A stretch of DNA of 64,000 nt. Source: Pseudoduganella namucuonensis (lineage in GTDB: Bacteria; Pseudomonadota; Gammaproteobacteria; Burkholderiales; Burkholderiaceae_D). Positions 15,659 through 24,928 of the stretch are shown here, piece by piece. Under the pieces are notes generated by a model that made no database searches, had not been told where the DNA came from, and worked only from the letters and a program-made list of their open reading frames with translations. Positions within the stretch are counted from its first letter, which is position 1. Each line of letters starts with the position of its first letter. The stretch spans positions 86,208-150,207 of the forward strand of contig NZ_FPBO01000019.1 of the NCBI RefSeq assembly GCF_900116645.1, in the 5' to 3' direction. Position numbers and translations under genes: made by a program.

Positions 15659-18600
15659 TTGGACAACGACACCGGCTTTCAAGAACGGACGGCGGACCAA
15701 GCGCAATCCGGCCCGGACGACGCCGTGCTGTATCACACCGAACGCACGCTGGTGTGGCGCCGCCCGGCGGCCGGCGGCGGCGGCGGCTTGGTCTTCAAGC
15801 AGCCGCTGGGCCCGGACGCCGAAACCAGGCTGCGGCATGAAACCCGCATGCTGGAACGGCTGGCCGCCGTGGAGGGGGTGCCGCGCCTGGCGTCCGAGGC
15901 GTCCGATGAGGCCATGCCGGGCGCCATCGCGCTGCGGGACGCCGGCGGCGAGTCCCTGGCCGCCGCGCTGGCCGCCGGGCCGCTGTCCCTGCCCGCCCTG
16001 CTGGACCTGGCGCCGCGGCTGGCCCGCATCGTGGCCGCCGTGCACAAGGCCGGCGTGCTGCACAAGGACATCAACCCCGCCAACATCGTGCTGGCCGGAC
16101 CCGACCAGCTACCGCTGCTGATCGACTACGACCTGGCCACCACCTTCGCCGAGGAACTGCCGGCCTTCACCCACCACGACGAGATCACCGGCACCCTGGC
16201 CTACCTGGCGCCCGAGCAGACCGGCCGCACCGGCCGCCCGGTTGACCAGCGCGCCGACCTGTACGCGCTGGGCGCCACGCTGTACCAGGCGGCCACCGGC
16301 TTCCCGCCCTTCGGCGACGACGATCCGCTGCGGCTGATCCACGCCCACCTGGCGCTGGCGCCGGAGCCTCCTGTGGCGCGCGCGCCACATCTGCCGCAGG
16401 CGCTGTCGGACCTGATCCTGCGCCTGCTGGAGAAGGAGCCGGACCGGCGCTACCAGAGCGCCGAGGGCCTGCTCCACGACCTGGCGCGCCTGGCCGCCGG
16501 CGCCCCGCCGTTCGCGCTGGGCGAGAACGATTTCCCGAGACGGCTGGCGCCGCCGTCGCGCCTGGCCGGGCGCGAGCGCGAGACGGCCGAACTGGGGGCG
16601 GCCTTCGGGCGCGCGCGCGACGGCGGCCTGCGCGGCATCCTGGTCGCCGGCGCGCCCGGGGTGGGCAAGACTGCGCTGATCAATGAACTGCGCGCCATCG
16701 CCACGGTGAACCAGGGCTGGTTCGTGTCCGGCAAGTTCGACCAGTACCAGCCCGGAGCCGACCCGGCCGGCATGCAGGCCCTGCGCGCGCTGGGCCGCCT
16801 GCTGCTGGCGGAACCCGAGGCGGCCCTGGCCGCGCAGCGCGAACGCATGCTGGCCGGGCTCGGGCCGCTGGCCGGCCTGGTCACGGCGCTGCTGCCGGAG
16901 TTCGCCATCCTGCTCGGCGAGCACGCCGGCGCCTGCCACGCCGATCCTGCCGAGGGCGACGCCCAGCTGCACCTGGCGCTGCTGGACGTGCTGCGCGCCG
17001 TGGTGACGCCCGAGCGTCCGCTGGTGATGGTGCTGGACGACCTGCAATGGGCGGGACAGCCCTCGATCCGTTTCCTCGACCTGCTGCTGACCGACGAGGC
17101 GCTGCGCGGCCTGCTGCTGGTGGGCGCCTACCGCGACGCCGAGGTCGGCCCCAACCATCCGCTGACGGCCATGCTGCCGCGCTGGGAGCGGCTGGGCGTG
17201 GCGCCGACGCTGCTGCGGCTGGAGAACCTGGCGCCGGCCTGCGTCGGCGAGCTGCTGGCCGGGATGCTGCGCCTGCCCGCCGCCGCCGCCGCCGGCCTGG
17301 CGCGGGTGCTGGCGCCGCACACCGGCGGCAATCCCTACGACACGGTGGAACTGGTCAACGCGCTGCGGCGCGAGGGCGTGCTGGCGCTGGGCGCCCAAGG
17401 CTGGACCTGGGACCCGGAGGCGATCCGTCATTACGTGGGACCGGGCGGCGTGCTGGCCTCGCTGACGTCGCGCATCGGCGCCCTGCCCGCCCCCTCCGCG
17501 CGGCTGCTCGAGATCATGGCGTGCCTGGGCGGCGAGGTGGCCCCGGCGCTGCTGTGCGCCGCCAGCGGCGTGGCGCCGGCCGCGCTGGAGGAGCAGCTGG
17601 CCCCCGCCCTGGAGGACGGCCTGCTGCAGTGGGATATGGACGGCGCGCAGCGCGGCGGCCTGCGCTTCCGCCACGACCGGGTGCAGCAGGCGGCGTACGA
17701 ACGGCTGGAGCCGGACGCGCTGTGCGCCCTGCACATGGCGCTGGCGCGCCGGCTGGCGCCGCCGCCCGGCCGGGAATCGGACCATGACCTCGAACGGGAA
17801 CCCGGCCAGGAGTCCGTCCGGGAATCAGTCCGCGACACCGGCCACCGCCACACGGCGGCGGCCCAGTACCTGGCCTGCCTGGCGCGCTTGCGGGCGCCGG
17901 ACGAATGCGGCCGCGTCGTCGGCCTGTTCATGGAGGCCGCCGCGCACGCGCGCCAGATCACCGCCCACACCACGGCCGAACGCTATCTGGCCGCCGCGCT
18001 GGACCTGGCGCGGCGGCCGGGCTGCCCCGCCGACGACGCGCGGCGGCTGGCGCTGGAGCAGGAGCGGCACGCCGTGCTGTACCAGCTGGGCCGGCTGGAC
18101 GAGGCCGACGAGGCCTATCGGCGCATCGCCGCCACCTGCGCGGACCCGCTGCGGCTGGCCGAGTCGGCGGGGATCCAGATCGGCAGCCTGATGCACCGCA
18201 ACCGCGAGCGCGCCGCGCTGGACCTGGGCTTCCCGCTGCTGCGCCAGCTGGGCATGGCGCTGCCCGAGCGCGGGCTGGCCGCCGAACTGCCGCGACACCT
18301 GGACACCTTCTACCGCTGGTTCCGCGAGCGCGACCTGGCGGCCGACCTGGCGCGCCCCGAGGTGCGCGAGCCGCGCCTGCTGGCGCGCATGCGCCTGGCG
18401 CGGCAGCTGATCCCGCCGGCGCTGTTCGTCGATCCGGACGCGCTGGCCTGGCTGGTGCTGGAGGGCCAGCGCAGCTGGGCCGAGCACGGCCCCAGCCCGG
18501 AGCTGATGTTCCGCCTGGCGCACGCCGGCATCCTGACGATGGCGGTGCGCGAGGACTACCGCACCGGCTACATCACCGCGCAACACCTGCTGGCGGTGGG

Positions 18601-20713
18601 CCGGGCGCGCGGCTACACGCTGGAGACCTGGCAGGCCAGCTTCCTGCAGGCGATCAGCCATGCCCACTGGTTCGAGCCGCTGGAGGACTGCGTGGCGCTG
18701 GCCCAGCGCACCCGCGAGGGCCTGCTGCAGGGCGGCGACTGGCAGGTGGCCTGCTATATCTACACCCCCATCATCGCCTGCCTGTTCGAATGCGCGCCGC
18801 AGCTCGAACGCGGCGCGGCCGAGATCGAGGCGGGCCTGGCGTTCGCCGCGCGCACCGGCAACGAGTTCAACACCGGCATCTTCCTGGCCCTGCGCCAGTT
18901 GCTGCGCGCGCTGCGCGGCGAGACGCGCGCGCCGGGCAGCCTGGCCGACGACGATTTCGACGAGGCGCGCCACCTGGAGCGGATCGCGCACAATCCTCTG
19001 GCCCAGGCCACCTTCCACCACTGCCACGCGCTGGCCGCCGCCATGTTCGGCGACGCAGAGCGCCTGGAGCGGCACGCCGCCGCCGCGATGGCGCTGCTGC
19101 CCGTGATGCACAGCTTCTACATCGCGCCGCTGAGCTACCTGCTGCAGGCGCTGGCGCTGGCGCAGGCCATGCACGACGCCCCGCCGGCGGCCGGCGCCGG
19201 GCTGCTGGCGCGCTTCGACGCCTGCCGCGACTGGCTGGCGGCGCGCGCCGCCGACGCGCCGGCCAACTTCGGGCACATGCTGCGCTGGCTGGCCGCCGAA
19301 CGCGCCTGGGCCGCCGGCGACACCTGGGCCGCGGCGGCCGCCTTCGACGCGGCGCTGGCCGCGGCCGAGACCTGCCGCCGGCCCTGGCACGCAGCCCTCA
19401 TGACGGAGCGCGCCGGCCGCTTCCACGTCGAGCAGGGCCTGGAGCGCGCCGGCCGCCAGCTGCTGGCCGAGGCCCGCCAGCTGTACGGCGCCTGGGGCGC
19501 GGCCGGCAAGGTGCGCCAGATGGACCAGGCCTACGGCCTGCGGCGCGGCATCGCGCCCGGCGCCGGCGGCAAGGCAAGCCGTGCGGCCGCCAGCGGCGGT
19601 GGCGCCGGCGCCAGCACGAGTGGCGGCGGCAGCGGCGTCTCGGCCGACGCGATCGACCTGCTGGCGATCCTGCGCACCTCGCAGGCGCTCAGCTCGGAGA
19701 CCAGCCTGGAACGGCTGTGCGGCCGGGTCATCGAGTTGATCGGTTCCATGACCGGCGCCACCGCCATCACGCTGGCGCTGTGGGACGAGGACGCGCGCCT
19801 GTGGCGCCTGCCCCCGGCGGACACCGGCGCGGCGCTCACGATAGAGGAAGCCGGCGCGCGCGGGCTGCTGCCGATATCGGCCTTCCGCTACGTCGAGCGC
19901 ACCCGCGCGCCGCTGCTGGTGCCCGACGCCACGCGCGACGACCGCTTCGCGCGCGACCCCTACGTGGCCGGCCGCCAGCACTGCTCGCTGCTGGTCGCGC
20001 CCATCCTCAGCCACGGCAACGCGCGCGCCATGCTGCTGCTGGAGAACGGCTTGAGCCACGGCGCGTTCTCGGCCGGCCGGCTGGACGCGGTGATGCTGGT
20101 GGCCGGCCAATTGGCCGTGTCGCTGGAGAACGCCCAGTTGTACGCCTCGCTGGAGCGCAAGGTGGCCGACCGCACCTTCGCGCTGGAGGAGAGCAACCAG
20201 CGCCTGGCGCTGCTGAGCATCACCGACCCGCTGACCGGGCTGGCCAACCGGCGCCGCTTCAACGAGGCGCTGGAGGCCGAGTGGCTGCGCGCGCTGCGCC
20301 CGCGCAGTCCGATCGGCGCGGTGATGGTCGACATCGACCAGTTCAAGCTGTACAACGATCATTACGGCCACCAGGCCGGCGACAACTGCCTGCGTCTGGT
20401 GGCCACCACCTTGGCGGCCGGCTTCAGGCAAGGCACCGACGTGGTGGCGCGCTACGGCGGGGAGGAATTCGCCGTGATCCTGCCGGGGACGGACGCCGCC
20501 ACCACCCGCCGGATCGCCGACCGCGCCCGCCTGGCCGTGGCGGCCCTGAACGAGCCGCACGCCAAGGCGGGGCACGGCATCGTCACCGTCAGCATGGGCG
20601 TGGCGGCCATGGAGCCCTCCCTCGAGCTGCGGCCGGAGCGCCTGTTCAGCGCCGCCGACAGCGCGCTGTACCTGGCCAAGACGGGGGGGCGCAACCGGGT
20701 CGAGGGCGGCTGA
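15659..20713 (+). CDS. Giant Ser/Thr kinase - AAA ATPase - GAF - diguanylate cyclase
   Basis: 1684 residues. A protein-kinase-like domain at about 20-280 (candidate Lys in FKQPL at 47, HKDINPANI at 135-143, DYDLA in place of DFG); an AAA-type ATPase with Walker A GAPGVGKT near 331 and a Walker B-like VLDDLQWAG; a long helical repeat region; a GAF domain about 1330-1500; and a GGDEF domain with GGEEF near 1600. The inhibitory I-site RxxD is degenerate (QGTD). The start is TTG at 15659, supported by a strong GAGGGGGG just upstream; no ATG gives the kinase N-terminus. The family usually ends in a histidine kinase; here the output is probably cyclic di-GMP. No membrane segment seen. Confidence 0.88.
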   Translation: MDNDTGFQERTADQAQSGPDDAVLYHTERTLVWRRPAAGGGGGLVFKQPLGPDAETRLRHETRMLERLAAVEGVPRLASEASDEAMPGAIALRDAGGESLAAALAAGPLSLPALLDLAPRLARIVAAVHKAGVLHKDINPANIVLAGPDQLPLLIDYDLATTFAEELPAFTHHDEITGTLAYLAPEQTGRTGRPVDQRADLYALGATLYQAATGFPPFGDDDPLRLIHAHLALAPEPPVARAPHLPQALSDLILRLLEKEPDRRYQSAEGLLHDLARLAAGAPPFALGENDFPRRLAPPSRLAGRERETAELGAAFGRARDGGLRGILVAGAPGVGKTALINELRAIATVNQGWFVSGKFDQYQPGADPAGMQALRALGRLLLAEPEAALAAQRERMLAGLGPLAGLVTALLPEFAILLGEHAGACHADPAEGDAQLHLALLDVLRAVVTPERPLVMVLDDLQWAGQPSIRFLDLLLTDEALRGLLLVGAYRDAEVGPNHPLTAMLPRWERLGVAPTLLRLENLAPACVGELLAGMLRLPAAAAAGLARVLAPHTGGNPYDTVELVNALRREGVLALGAQGWTWDPEAIRHYVGPGGVLASLTSRIGALPAPSARLLEIMACLGGEVAPALLCAASGVAPAALEEQLAPALEDGLLQWDMDGAQRGGLRFRHDRVQQAAYERLEPDALCALHMALARRLAPPPGRESDHDLEREPGQESVRESVRDTGHRHTAAAQYLACLARLRAPDECGRVVGLFMEAAAHARQITAHTTAERYLAAALDLARRPGCPADDARRLALEQERHAVLYQLGRLDEADEAYRRIAATCADPLRLAESAGIQIGSLMHRNRERAALDLGFPLLRQLGMALPERGLAAELPRHLDTFYRWFRERDLAADLARPEVREPRLLARMRLARQLIPPALFVDPDALAWLVLEGQRSWAEHGPSPELMFRLAHAGILTMAVREDYRTGYITAQHLLAVGRARGYTLETWQASFLQAISHAHWFEPLEDCVALAQRTREGLLQGGDWQVACYIYTPIIACLFECAPQLERGAAEIEAGLAFAARTGNEFNTGIFLALRQLLRALRGETRAPGSLADDDFDEARHLERIAHNPLAQATFHHCHALAAAMFGDAERLERHAAAAMALLPVMHSFYIAPLSYLLQALALAQAMHDAPPAAGAGLLARFDACRDWLAARAADAPANFGHMLRWLAAERAWAAGDTWAAAAAFDAALAAAETCRRPWHAALMTERAGRFHVEQGLERAGRQLLAEARQLYGAWGAAGKVRQMDQAYGLRRGIAPGAGGKASRAAASGGGAGASTSGGGSGVSADAIDLLAILRTSQALSSETSLERLCGRVIELIGSMTGATAITLALWDEDARLWRLPPADTGAALTIEEAGARGLLPISAFRYVERTRAPLLVPDATRDDRFARDPYVAGRQHCSLLVAPILSHGNARAMLLLENGLSHGAFSAGRLDAVMLVAGQLAVSLENAQLYASLERKVADRTFALEESNQRLALLSITDPLTGLANRRRFNEALEAEWLRALRPRSPIGAVMVDIDQFKLYNDHYGHQAGDNCLRLVATTLAAGFRQGTDVVARYGGEEFAVILPGTDAATTRRIADRARLAVAALNEPHAKAGHGIVTVSMGVAAMEPSLELRPERLFSAADSALYLAKTGGRNRVEGG

Positions 20714-20731
20714 AGCGGGACCGGCGCTCGG

Positions 20732-22216
20732 TCAGACCGGCTGCGCCACGGGGCCTGGAGCATCCCTGTTCAGCCGCGAATTGCGCAAGCCATAGGCGAA
20801 GTAGGCCGCGACCGCGACGGCCATCCACACGAAGAACACGTGGAAGGTGGCGCGCGACAGGTCCTTCATGATGAACAGGCAGGCCAGCACGCTCAGGCCG
20901 GGCACCAGCCAGGGGCCGAACGGCACGCGGAAGCCGTCCTGGCCCGCCCCTATGCCCTTGCGCCGCATCACCGGCACGGCGATCGCCACGACGATGAAGG
21001 CGGTCAGCGTGCCCATGCTCACCATGTCCCAGAGGAAGGTGGCTTCGACCAGCCCCGCCGTCAGCCCGACGGCCAGGCACACGATGACGGTGTTGCCCAC
21101 CGGGGCCTGGGTGCGCGGGTTAACGCGCCGGAAGGCCTTCGGTATCAGGCCGTCGCAGGAGATGGCGTACAGGATGCGGGTCTGGCCGTAGATGGTCACC
21201 AGGGTCACCGAGAACACCGAGATCACGGCGCCGGCCGACAGCACCAGCGCGGGCCAGGCCTTGCCGGTGACGTTTTGCAGGATCACCGACAGCCCCGCCT
21301 CCTGGTGCGCGAACATGCGGGCCGGCTGCGCGCCCACGGCGGCCACCGCCACCAGCAGGTAGAACACGGTGACGATGACCAGCGCGGCCAGGATGCCGAC
21401 GGGGACGTTGCGCTTGGGGTTCCTCACCTCCTCGCCCGCCGTGGCCACGGTGTCCAGGCCGATGAAGGAGAAGAACACCGTGCCGGCGGCGGCCGTCACG
21501 CCGGCCATGCCGCCCATGCCCTTGCTGTCGTCCTGGTTGAAGAAGGGCGTGAAATTGGCCGCGTCGAAGCCGGAGAAGGCGACCGCGACGAAGAACAGGA
21601 TGATGGCCAGCTTGATCAGCACCAGCACCGCGTTGGCGGTGGCCGACTCCTTCGTGCCGCGCAGCAGCAGGTGGCCGCACATGGCCACCAGCAGCATGGG
21701 TGGCAGGTTGATCGCGCCGGGATGGAATTCGATGCCGCCGGGTCCGGACGCGAACATGGGCGCGCGCAGCGACGGCGGGATGTGCCAGCCCAGCGCGTTG
21801 ACCAGGAAGTTGTTCAGGTAGTCGGACCAGCCGATGGCCGTGGCGCTGGCCGCCAGGCCGTACTCCAGCAGCAGGCAGGCCGCCATGATGAAGGCGGCGA
21901 ACTCGCCGAGCGTGGCGTAGGCGAAGGAGTAGGACGAGCCGGCGGCGGGAATGCGGAAGGACAGCTCGGCGTAGCACAGCGCCGTCAGCCCCGCCGTCAG
22001 CGCGGCGATCAGGAAGGACAGGATCACCGACGGCCCGGCCTTGGGCACCGCCTCCACCATGGTGAAGAAGATGCCGGTGCCGATGGTGGCGCCGACGCCT
22101 ATCATCGTCAGGGGGAACAGGCCGAGCGTGCGTCCGAGACCTTGGCCCGGGGGCTCGGCGGCGCCGGTCGCGGGAACCGGCTTGGTACGGCAGAGTTGTT
22201 GGCGTAGCGACTGCAT
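20732..22216 (-). CDS. APC-family amino-acid permease
   Basis: 494 residues with about twelve to fourteen hydrophobic segments, beginning with the APC signature MIGVGATIGTGIFF and continuing with PAAGSSYSFAYATLGE. The short C-terminal tail is polar. It resembles the cationic amino-acid transporter branch. AGGAAGG precedes the start. It lies 69 bases downstream of the FAD dehydrogenase in the same orientation as the DUF1338 gene, so it probably imports the amino acid that this pathway degrades, lysine or 2-aminoadipate being the natural guesses. It converges with the giant kinase gene. Confidence 0.9.
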   Translation of the reverse strand: MQSLRQQLCRTKPVPATGAAEPPGQGLGRTLGLFPLTMIGVGATIGTGIFFTMVEAVPKAGPSVILSFLIAALTAGLTALCYAELSFRIPAAGSSYSFAYATLGEFAAFIMAACLLLEYGLAASATAIGWSDYLNNFLVNALGWHIPPSLRAPMFASGPGGIEFHPGAINLPPMLLVAMCGHLLLRGTKESATANAVLVLIKLAIILFFVAVAFSGFDAANFTPFFNQDDSKGMGGMAGVTAAAGTVFFSFIGLDTVATAGEEVRNPKRNVPVGILAALVIVTVFYLLVAVAAVGAQPARMFAHQEAGLSVILQNVTGKAWPALVLSAGAVISVFSVTLVTIYGQTRILYAISCDGLIPKAFRRVNPRTQAPVGNTVIVCLAVGLTAGLVEATFLWDMVSMGTLTAFIVVAIAVPVMRRKGIGAGQDGFRVPFGPWLVPGLSVLACLFIMKDLSRATFHVFFVWMAVAVAAYFAYGLRNSRLNRDAPGPVAQPV

Positions 22217-22285
22217 GTTGAACCTTCCTGACTCGAAAACACGCGCGGCCGGCCGGCCGCACGCCTGCTGCCCTGCCCTGCCGTC

Positions 22286-23758
22286 TCAGTCGAAGCGCAC
22301 GTTGCGGCAGCGCAGCGCCGGCATCATCAGTTGTTGCAGTTCGCCCGCCAGCCGGCGCACCGGCGCCGGCGTGTAGCGCTGGTAGTAGGCCTGGTTGTAC
22401 GGGCCTATCCCGTGCTCGGCGCTGAAACTGCCCTGGAAGCGGCGCACCACCGCGTCCAGCAGCGTGGTGCGCAGTTCGGCCACGGCCTCGTCGTCCAGCG
22501 CCAGCGGGCCGGATTTCGGCGCCACCAGGTTGTAGTGCAGGCCGCCGTCGGCCACGTGGCCGAAGTCGCAGATGCGCACGCCGGGATGGGACGCGGACAG
22601 CCATTCCTCCCCCCAGGCACGGAACGGCGCCCATTCCTTGCGCGGCAGCGCGATGTCGAAGGCGATCACGCGGCCCTCATGGCGCAGCGCCTCGCTGATG
22701 CCGTGGCGCAGGCTCCACAGCATGTCCTCGTCGCCGAACAGCGCGTCGGCGACGATGCCGTGCTCCATCATCTCGCCCAGCGCGTCCTGCAGCACCGCCT
22801 CCAGCGCCAGGCGCCTGGCCGGCAGCGCAGTGCCCAGCTCCACCAGCAGCGCGTAAGGCGGCACCTCGCCGTCCGGGAAGGGGTTGCGCACGGCGGGCAC
22901 GTTGCTGAACACGGCCCGCATCGCCGCTTGCGACATGCCCTCGACGGAGGCGATGAATTCCGGCAGTTCGCGCTCCAGCGCGGCCAGCAGCGGCATCACG
23001 GCCTCGCTCGACGCCGGCACCACCAGCGCCGTGGCGCGCTGCGCGGCCAGCGGATGCAGGCGCACGGTGGCGCCCAGCACCACGCCGAAGGCGCCGCCGG
23101 TGCCGCACAGCAGGTGCTTGAAGTCCACGCCGGTGTTGTTCTTGCGCAGCGGGCTGCCGAAGCCGATCACGCCGTCGGCGCCGGGCAGCCAGGCGTCCAC
23201 CGCGCACAGGTTGGCGCGCACGTCGCCGTACTTGATCAGCCGCGCGCCGCCGGTGTTGGAGGCGATCATGCCGCCGATGCTGGGGTCGGCCGACAGGTCG
23301 ATGGGGAAGTACAGGCCGTGGACGGCCGCCGCGTCGTTCAACTCGGACAGGCGCACGCCGGCGCCCACGGTGGCGGTGCGCTCGGCGGCGTCGATGACGA
23401 TGGCGCCCTTCAGGCGGTCCAGGCTGAACACGAATTGCTGGCCGCTGGCGTCGGGCGTGGCCGCCGCCACCAGGCCGGTGTTCGCGCCCTGCGGCACGAA
23501 GGGCGCGCCGTTCGCGTGCAGCAGCGCCAGAACGGCCACCGCCTGCTCCGCCGTGGCCGGACGCAGCACGGCGGCGGCCTGGCCCTGGCCGTAGCGCGCG
23601 CCCTGCGCGTACGGCGCGCAGTCGGCGCTGGCGGTCAGCATGCCGGCGGCGCCCAGAATGCCGGCCAGCTGCGCCAGCAGGTCGGCCGCCGGCAGCGCGC
23701 GCGCCTCGGCCACGGCCATCGCGGGCGCCGGCCGGCGCGCGGCGGTTTGCGCGCTCAC
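22286..23758 (-). CDS. FAD-binding (VAO-type) 2-hydroxyacid dehydrogenase, probable D-2-hydroxyglutarate dehydrogenase
   Basis: 490 residues. An N-terminal FAD_binding_4 domain (PQGANTGLVAAATP, then DLSADPSIGGMIASNTGG, then GTGGAFGVV) and a C-terminal FAD-oxidase domain with the metal/substrate motif HGIGPYNQAYYQRY. This layout is shared by glycolate, D-lactate and D-2-hydroxyglutarate dehydrogenases. The GTG start at 23758 overlaps the upstream TGA (GTGA), so it is translationally coupled to the DUF1338 gene. The coupling decides the annotation: DUF1338/HglS enzymes release D-2-hydroxyglutarate, which such a dehydrogenase returns to 2-oxoglutarate. The substrate is inferred from context. Confidence 0.85.
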   Translation of the reverse strand: MSAQTAARRPAPAMAVAEARALPAADLLAQLAGILGAAGMLTASADCAPYAQGARYGQGQAAAVLRPATAEQAVAVLALLHANGAPFVPQGANTGLVAAATPDASGQQFVFSLDRLKGAIVIDAAERTATVGAGVRLSELNDAAAVHGLYFPIDLSADPSIGGMIASNTGGARLIKYGDVRANLCAVDAWLPGADGVIGFGSPLRKNNTGVDFKHLLCGTGGAFGVVLGATVRLHPLAAQRATALVVPASSEAVMPLLAALERELPEFIASVEGMSQAAMRAVFSNVPAVRNPFPDGEVPPYALLVELGTALPARRLALEAVLQDALGEMMEHGIVADALFGDEDMLWSLRHGISEALRHEGRVIAFDIALPRKEWAPFRAWGEEWLSASHPGVRICDFGHVADGGLHYNLVAPKSGPLALDDEAVAELRTTLLDAVVRRFQGSFSAEHGIGPYNQAYYQRYTPAPVRRLAGELQQLMMPALRCRNVRFD

Positions 23759-24798
23759 GCGGCGGCCTTCAAACCGTCGATCGAAGTCATTTTGAAGATG
23801 GCGGTGGCGTTGCCGCTGTCGAAGCCCAGGTCCAGCGCCATCTCGCCCTCGTCGTTGCGCACGCGGTCGCGCGAGATGAACTCGTAGAACGAGCCGGGCA
23901 CGCGGCGCACCACGCAGCCTTCCGGGGTGCGGAACACGCGCTCCACCTGGGCCGCGCGGTAAGCGGTCTGGCGCATGGTGCCACGCGTGGCCTCCTCGAT
24001 GTGGGGCTTGATGGACCGGCCCAGCCGCTGCTGCTCGGCCGCCAGCGCGTGCAGGTCCGGCACGCGGTCCGTCACGTGGTTGAAGGCGTTGCCCTCGGTG
24101 GCGATCCAAGCCATCTCCTGCGACTCCTCCAGCAACAGCTCGTAGTCGGCCAGCGCCGGCACGGCGTGCTGGCGGCCGAAGCAGCGCAGCAGCGATCGCA
24201 GCAGGGCCACGGCCTGGTTCAGCGGCAGGCCGCGCCGGGCCGCCAGTTCGTCCAGCAGCGCGATGTCGGAGGCGTCCAGCGGATCGGCCGAGCTGGCGAC
24301 CACGCGGCCGACGGCGGCCTGGAACCCGGGCGAGAAGCGCTCCACTTCCAGTTCGCTGACGAAGAACTGGGGAATGTCCTCCGGCAGGTCGGCGTGCATA
24401 TAGGCGCGGCCCATCATCTTCAGGCGCGGCAGCGGATAGCTTTCGTTCAGGTGGTAGCCCAGCGGCTTCAGGAAGCGGACGATGGCCGCCTCGCCGCACG
24501 GCAGCTGGCCGTTGCGGGCGATCTTCACGGTGCGCACGGCGCCGTGGTCGAAGAACACGCGGCGCCCGCTGGCCACCGCGTCCTCGGTGTAGGCCATGCC
24601 CTCGGGGACGCGCTCCAGCAGTTCGCGGAACAGCAGCACGTTCATCGCGTAGGCGATTTCGGCGCGGGTGACCGACAGCGTGGCGTCGCCGTTGCCCGGC
24701 GAGCAGCGGAATTCGGCCGGCACGTGCATCAAACGGGTCATGCGCGCGGTGGCGGCGGCGCCGATGCAGGAGGTGAGCAGGTAGTCGAGAGTGGTCAT
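23755..24798 (-). CDS. hglS: 2-oxoadipate dioxygenase/decarboxylase (DUF1338, HglS-type)
   Basis: 347 residues of the DUF1338 family, whose characterised member HglS (Pseudomonas putida) is a non-heme Fe(II) enzyme converting 2-oxoadipate to D-2-hydroxyglutarate and CO2. The expected ligands can be located: His 85 with Arg 89 in DHGAVR, His 241 in FNHVTDR, and Glu 306 in SFYEFISRD. The spacing 85-241 (156) equals what I recall for HglS H70-H226. It is the first gene of a leftward operon with the FAD dehydrogenase and permease, divergent from a LysR gene. The start at 24798 is the only ATG that gives the family N-terminus. Confidence 0.85.
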   Translation of the reverse strand: MTTLDYLLTSCIGAAATARMTRLMHVPAEFRCSPGNGDATLSVTRAEIAYAMNVLLFRELLERVPEGMAYTEDAVASGRRVFFDHGAVRTVKIARNGQLPCGEAAIVRFLKPLGYHLNESYPLPRLKMMGRAYMHADLPEDIPQFFVSELEVERFSPGFQAAVGRVVASSADPLDASDIALLDELAARRGLPLNQAVALLRSLLRCFGRQHAVPALADYELLLEESQEMAWIATEGNAFNHVTDRVPDLHALAAEQQRLGRSIKPHIEEATRGTMRQTAYRAAQVERVFRTPEGCVVRRVPGSFYEFISRDRVRNDEGEMALDLGFDSGNATAIFKMTSIDGLKAAA

Positions 24799-24928
24799 GG
24801 AGGGCGTGGTGGTGTTTGAATTGCACCGATTATTGGTTAGCGTGCCGAATCGCGACAAGCGAAATGATTTCGACCCGCCATTCCATTTGCGAATACCCTT
24901 TTCCCGCGGGATGCCGGACAATACCGGG

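Noticed and set aside
22216..22240. TTGAACCTT near the permease start, similar to the ECF -35 element
   Set aside because: No GTAT follows at 16 bases and it points away from any gene start; it is part of the permease leader on the other strand.
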